From Avrilella dinanensis (GTDB taxonomy: Bacteria > Bacteroidota > Bacteroidia > Flavobacteriales > Flavobacteriaceae), in contig NZ_NIPO01000001.1 in assembly GCF_002807015.1 (NCBI RefSeq), positions 1,439,604 through 1,503,603 on the forward strand: DNA of 64,000 nucleotides. The letters are read 5' to 3'. Below, in pieces: positions 60,451-64,000 of the stretch. The position numbers and the translations under genes were made by a program. The notes beneath the pieces were generated by a model. It had not been told where the DNA came from. It saw nothing but the letters and a program-made list of their open reading frames with translations, and made no database searches. Within the stretch, counting starts at the first letter, position 1, and each line of letters opens with the position of its first letter.

Positions 60451-62334
60451 TTATCTGATGAATAAATAATAAACAATAGCACAAATACCAAAGACAAAAG
60501 CAAACAGATATAATCCGATATTTCCATTTTGGGCTTTTTTACCTTGATAGGATAGTTCGTGGGCAAACCTGCCAAACGATAAAACAATGCCGGCAATAAG
60601 TGGTTCGAAAATAGTTTTGAAAACGCTTCCCAACCAGTTTATCGGTGAAACGATAAGCACATTGTATATTTCGTCTATATAAAATTTGTTGGATAAAACT
60701 TTTTGTATGCCTGATAACTGATTGTCGTTGCCCGGAACAAATTTGCCTTTACCGTATTTGTTGTATGCCAAACCGATTCCGATCAAAGCACCAACCACAG
60801 CCACAGCCATCAGCAGATATTCTGTTGTGCCCAATTCGTGCGGGTGGGCAGCTGCATTGTGTACGATTGCCGGAGCCAGAAAATCGTTTAGCCAACTGCT
60901 TCCCGGCAAACTGATTGCTCCGCCGACAGTCGCCAATATGGCCAATACAATCAAAGGAGTAGTCATACTTTTCGGACTTTCATGTAAGTGTGATTTTTGT
61001 TCTTCCGTTCCTCTGAATTGGTTGAAGAAAGTAAGATATATCAATCGGAACATATAAAAAGCCGTCATGATTGATGCTAACGAGCCGATGATGTAAAGTA
61101 CCATATTGTTATGGAAAGCCGTCATCAGAATTTCATCTTTAGAGAAAAACCCTGAAAATGGCGGAATTCCGGAAATTGCCAATGAGGAAATAAGAAAAGT
61201 TACATAAGTAATTCCCATATATTTTTTCAGTCCGCCCATGTGACGCATATCTTGTTCGCCACCCACGGCGTGGATAACTGACCCTGAACCCAGGAACAAA
61301 CAGGCTTTGAAGAAAGCGTGTGTAATCACGTGGAAAACAGCGATTTCATAAGCACCTAATCCGATAGCTAAGAACATTAGTCCCAACTGAGAAACGGTTG
61401 AATAGGCTAATACTTTTTTGATGTCGTTTTGTGCCAGACCGATTGAGGCTGCGAGCAATGAAGTTAACGCACCAACAACAGCAATAATGTTCTGTACATC
61501 AGGCGTTAGGTCAAAAATGAAGTTCAGTCGGGTAATCATAAAAATCCCGGCAGTAACCATAGTTGCTGCGTGAATTAATGCAGAAACCGGTGTAGGACCC
61601 GCCATCGCATCGGGTAACCAGGTGTAAAGCGGAATCTGAGCACTTTTTCCTGCTGCGGCAACAAACAATGCCAAGGTCGCTCCGCCAAGCAATGGCAATG
61701 CAGCCAATGACGTTCCATGTTCAGTAAGCTGACGTAATTCAACAAAGTCGATGGTATTGTACAATGAAATCAGGATAAAAGCCCCGATAAGGAAACCTAA
61801 ATCCCCGATACGGTTCATGATAAAGGCTTTTTTGGCAGCATCATTGAACGCTTGATTTTTATGCCAGAAACCGATGAGCAAGTATGAGCATAAACCTACG
61901 CCTTCCCAACCGATAAACATAATCAGCAAGTTGCTTCCGCTGACCAAAACCAACATAAAAAATACGAACAGGTTCAGGTAAGAGAAATATTTATTGTAAT
62001 CGTCGTCGCCTTTCATGTACGAAGTTGAATACCAATGAATCAACGCTCCGATACCGGTCACGAAAAGCAACCACAAAGCATTCAGCTGGTCGATGTGAAA
62101 AGCAAAATCAATTTTGAAATCAGCAAATTGTATCCAGTCAAAAAGATGAATATGGATAGATTCGCCTGTACTTTTGATAGAAGTAAAGATGAGTATCGAC
62201 AGAACAAAAGATGCTGCCACAGTGAGTGTAGCGATTGCTCCCGACAATTTATTGCTGATGCTGCGTCCGCCGAGAAACAACAGCAAGAAGCCAACCAAGG
62301 GTAAAATGATGGTAATGAGTATCGATAGCTCCAT
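60451..62334 (-). CDS. nuoL: NADH-quinone oxidoreductase subunit L
   Basis: 627 aa, the largest antiporter-like subunit with its long C-terminal amphipathic helix along the membrane arm. Recognised by LLIMFIGWEGVGLCSYLLIG, AGKSAQIPLYTWLPDAMAGP, TPVSALIHAATMVTAGIFMI, KVLAYSTVSQLGLMFLAIGL and SGIPPFSGFFSKDEIL. Starts 3 bases after nuoK. Confidence 0.97.
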   Translation of the reverse strand: MELSILITIILPLVGFLLLFLGGRSISNKLSGAIATLTVAASFVLSILIFTSIKSTGESIHIHLFDWIQFADFKIDFAFHIDQLNALWLLFVTGIGALIHWYSTSYMKGDDDYNKYFSYLNLFVFFMLVLVSGSNLLIMFIGWEGVGLCSYLLIGFWHKNQAFNDAAKKAFIMNRIGDLGFLIGAFILISLYNTIDFVELRQLTEHGTSLAALPLLGGATLALFVAAAGKSAQIPLYTWLPDAMAGPTPVSALIHAATMVTAGIFMITRLNFIFDLTPDVQNIIAVVGALTSLLAASIGLAQNDIKKVLAYSTVSQLGLMFLAIGLGAYEIAVFHVITHAFFKACLFLGSGSVIHAVGGEQDMRHMGGLKKYMGITYVTFLISSLAISGIPPFSGFFSKDEILMTAFHNNMVLYIIGSLASIMTAFYMFRLIYLTFFNQFRGTEEQKSHLHESPKSMTTPLIVLAILATVGGAISLPGSSWLNDFLAPAIVHNAAAHPHELGTTEYLLMAVAVVGALIGIGLAYNKYGKGKFVPGNDNQLSGIQKVLSNKFYIDEIYNVLIVSPINWLGSVFKTIFEPLIAGIVLSFGRFAHELSYQGKKAQNGNIGLYLFAFVFGICAIVYYLFIR

Positions 62335-62337
62335 TTA

Positions 62338-62658
62338 TTATCCTTTTAAGTTTTTAAGTTTATCAATATCTATGCTGCCCATATTTCTGTATATAGACAC
62401 TAAAATTGCCAGTCCGATAGCTACTTCGGCAGCGGCTACTGCCATACTGAAAAATACGAAAACCTGTCCGCTTGCGTCCTGATGATAGTTTGAAAAGACT
62501 ACCAGCAGTAGGTTGGCGGCATTCAGCATGATTTCAATAGACATAAACATCACGATGGCGTTGCGTCGGTAAAGCAATCCGAAAGCACCGACTGCAAATA
62601 GCATCACAGCCAGATAAATGTAGTTTTCTACACCGATGATTTGTAAAACATTTTCCAT
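62338..62658 (-). CDS. nuoK: NADH-quinone oxidoreductase subunit K
   Basis: 106 aa, three membrane helices, starting MENVLQIIGVENYIYLAVML. The core FMSIEIMLNAANLLLVVFSN carries the conserved membrane Glu residues, and MAVAAAEVAIGLAILVSIYR is the third helix. The ATG at 62656-62658 sits 1 base after the nuoJ stop; the frame also extends upstream into nuoJ but without family similarity. Confidence 0.96.
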   Translation of the reverse strand: MENVLQIIGVENYIYLAVMLFAVGAFGLLYRRNAIVMFMSIEIMLNAANLLLVVFSNYHQDASGQVFVFFSMAVAAAEVAIGLAILVSIYRNMGSIDIDKLKNLKG

Positions 62659-62659
62659 A

Positions 62660-63172
62660 TTATGCTGGTTTTCTGTCTTTTTTAGAGATGAGTACTGCAC
62701 CAATCATTGCCATAAGCAATAATATAGCGACCATTTCAAACGGCAGAACATATTCATCTAATAATATTTGTCCTAATATTTCGATAGATTGGTAATCGTG
62801 TGTTCCGTTTACATAAGTGTCGATGGCAGGTGCGGTTTTCGCCAACACACTAATTAAAGTAAGTCCGACAAGGCAAAATGCCACGGCAGCAATTACTTTT
62901 GTGACCATCGGTTTGGAAATATGGTCACTGATGTTGAGGTTCATCAACATAATGGTAAAGAGCATCAATATCATGATGGCTCCGGAATATACAATGATAT
63001 GCACCATTGCCAGAAACTGAGAATTCATCAAAGCATAATGCCCGGCAATACTGAAAAAACTTACAACCAGCCAGATAGCACTGTGAATCGGGTTCTTGCT
63101 CAGAATCGTCAGCATGGCACTGCCCAATGTGACTGCCGATAATATATAAAATATGATTTCGATAGTATTCAT
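62660..63172 (-). CDS. nuoJ: NADH-quinone oxidoreductase subunit J
   Basis: 170 aa from ATG 63170-63172 (MNTIEIIFYILSAVTLGSAM), about five membrane helices. The signature NPIHSAIWLVVSFFSIAGHY followed by FLAMVHIIVYSGAIMILMLF identifies NuoJ. A frame extension to 63274 runs into nuoI and is rejected. It starts 4 bases after nuoI. Confidence 0.95.
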   Translation of the reverse strand: MNTIEIIFYILSAVTLGSAMLTILSKNPIHSAIWLVVSFFSIAGHYALMNSQFLAMVHIIVYSGAIMILMLFTIMLMNLNISDHISKPMVTKVIAAVAFCLVGLTLISVLAKTAPAIDTYVNGTHDYQSIEILGQILLDEYVLPFEMVAILLLMAMIGAVLISKKDRKPA

Positions 63173-63176
63173 ATAT

Positions 63177-63719
63177 TTAAGCTTGATTTTGTTTTGTGTT
63201 GTTGACTGCCGCCTCAAGTGGCATAACCAATTGTTCTTTACCGAAAATGAAACTTTCTCTGCTGGTGCCGGCATTTACGATTCTTCCGGATTTTGTCAGG
63301 TAAATAGCTTGTTTCGGGCAAGCCTCTTCGCACAATCCGCAGTAAATACAACGCAACATATTGATTTCGTAGATTTCGGCATATTTTTCTTCGCGGTACA
63401 GATGTTTTTCTTCTGGTTTACGCTCGGCAGCTTTCATCGTGATAGCTTCGGCAGGGCAGGATAAAGCACAAAGACCGCAGGCGGTGCAACGTTCTCTACC
63501 TTCTTCGTCCCGCATCAGTGTGTGTCGCCCGCGATAAACAGGACTGAATGGTCGTTGTTGTTCAGGATAACTGATGGTAACTTTCTTTTTGAAAATGTGT
63601 TTGAATGTAGTTTGCATTCCCTTGAGAATAGCTACCACATAAATACGCTCCCAAAAATTCATTTTTTTGTTAGTAACCTGCTTTTTTCTGCCCGATAATG
63701 AAATAGTATCTATAGACAT
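63177..63719 (-). CDS. nuoI: NADH-quinone oxidoreductase subunit I
   Basis: 180 aa, the peripheral-arm protein with two [4Fe-4S] clusters (N6a/N6b): CTACGLCALSCP and CIYCGLCEEACP, each CxxCxxCxxxCP. The start MSIDTISLSGRKKQVTNKKM is typical of flavobacterial NuoI. Compared with E. coli it has an N-terminal extension before the WERIYVVAILKGM helix. It passes electrons on toward quinone at the NuoB/NuoH interface. Confidence 0.96.
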   Translation of the reverse strand: MSIDTISLSGRKKQVTNKKMNFWERIYVVAILKGMQTTFKHIFKKKVTISYPEQQRPFSPVYRGRHTLMRDEEGRERCTACGLCALSCPAEAITMKAAERKPEEKHLYREEKYAEIYEINMLRCIYCGLCEEACPKQAIYLTKSGRIVNAGTSRESFIFGKEQLVMPLEAAVNNTKQNQA

Positions 63720-63746
63720 GTCTGTTTTATTTTAAAGCTGTTTGCT

Positions 63747-64000
63747 TTAGTTTTGAATAAGAATTACAATGGCGGTAATAATGATATTGATAATAGACAA
63801 CGGAATCAGTATTTTCCAACCCAAATTCATTAACTGGTCGTAGCGGAATCTTGGAATGGTCCATCTTACCCACATATAGACAAATATGAAAAAACATATT
63901 TTAGCAAATAATGCCAATATTCCGATGATGCCTGATACGTTGTGTCCCCAATTTTCGGCTACCCAGTCCATGCCCGGATAATTGTATGCTCCGAGGTAAA
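63747..64000 (-). CDS. nuoH: NADH-quinone oxidoreductase subunit H (C-terminal end only)
   Basis: The last 84 residues are present; the 5' part lies beyond the window edge. Visible are [28 protein letters not shown], the conserved [20 protein letters not shown] before the last helix, and an end in [11 protein letters not shown]. The [16 protein letters not shown] motif is characteristic of NuoH, which forms the quinone chamber. It is 27 bases before nuoI on the same strand. Confidence 0.94.
   Translation of the reverse strand, partial: YLGAYNYPGMDWVAENWGHNVSGIIGILALFAKICFFIFVYMWVRWTIPRFRYDQLMNLGWKILIPLSIINIIITAIVILIQN

Overview
The window reads as chromosomal DNA of a Bacteroidota member, most likely class Flavobacteriia. 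The evidence is Bacteroidota-type promoters (TTG, then about 17-19 bp, then TAnnTTTG), weak or absent Shine-Dalgarno sites, an FtsL-like protein plus a PASTA-bearing FtsI, Type IX secretion (T9SS) sorting signals, signal peptides ending in FAQ/YSQ/FGQ, and the gene order formimidoylglutamase-topA-miaB-sigma54 activator-lptE-TPR-secG. I cannot name the genus.

Layout. 1-18.6 kb holds housekeeping genes: an arginase-family gene cut by the window edge, topA, miaB, an RpoN-type activator, a GNAT gene, lptE, a TPR gene, secG and radA. A serine hydrolase follows that looks inserted at the 3' end of a MuiA-family gene, then a flippase, dut, a sugar nucleotidyltransferase and a DUF4292 lipoprotein. 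18.8-37.2 kb is a HAD hydrolase, an intergenic region rich in DnaA boxes and MraZ boxes, and a near-complete division and cell wall (dcw) cluster: mraZ-rsmH-ftsL-ftsI-murE-mraY-murD-ftsW-murG-murC-ftsQ-ftsA-ftsZ. Between murG and murC the cluster is interrupted by a RhuM-family gene and a small AT-rich gene with a probable signal-peptide frameshift. yqeY and tRNA-Arg(TCG) follow, then a short relic of a mobile element (DUF5053 gene and a 50-aa gene) and a GNAT-nitrilase fusion.

40.4-56.1 kb is the most unusual part: a minus-strand Rhs polymorphic-toxin locus. A promoter at about 56.1 kb drives a T9SS-sorted repeat protein, a YD-repeat partner and a 1220-aa RHS protein with a toxin tip. Downstream lies an array of displaced toxin tips and immunity genes. 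Three orphan tips begin in the same Gly/Pro-rich linker as the intact RHS gene and have no start codon of their own. Boundaries carry a repeated motif (CACCACATTTGRTACATT on the + strand), and duplicated cassettes form long direct repeats. Nearly all candidate immunity genes encode small membrane proteins and one encodes a lipoprotein, so the toxins probably act on membranes or in the periplasm.

56.2-64 kb holds an MdtD-like MFS exporter and the distal half of the respiratory complex I operon (nuoH, partial, through nuoN) on the minus strand.
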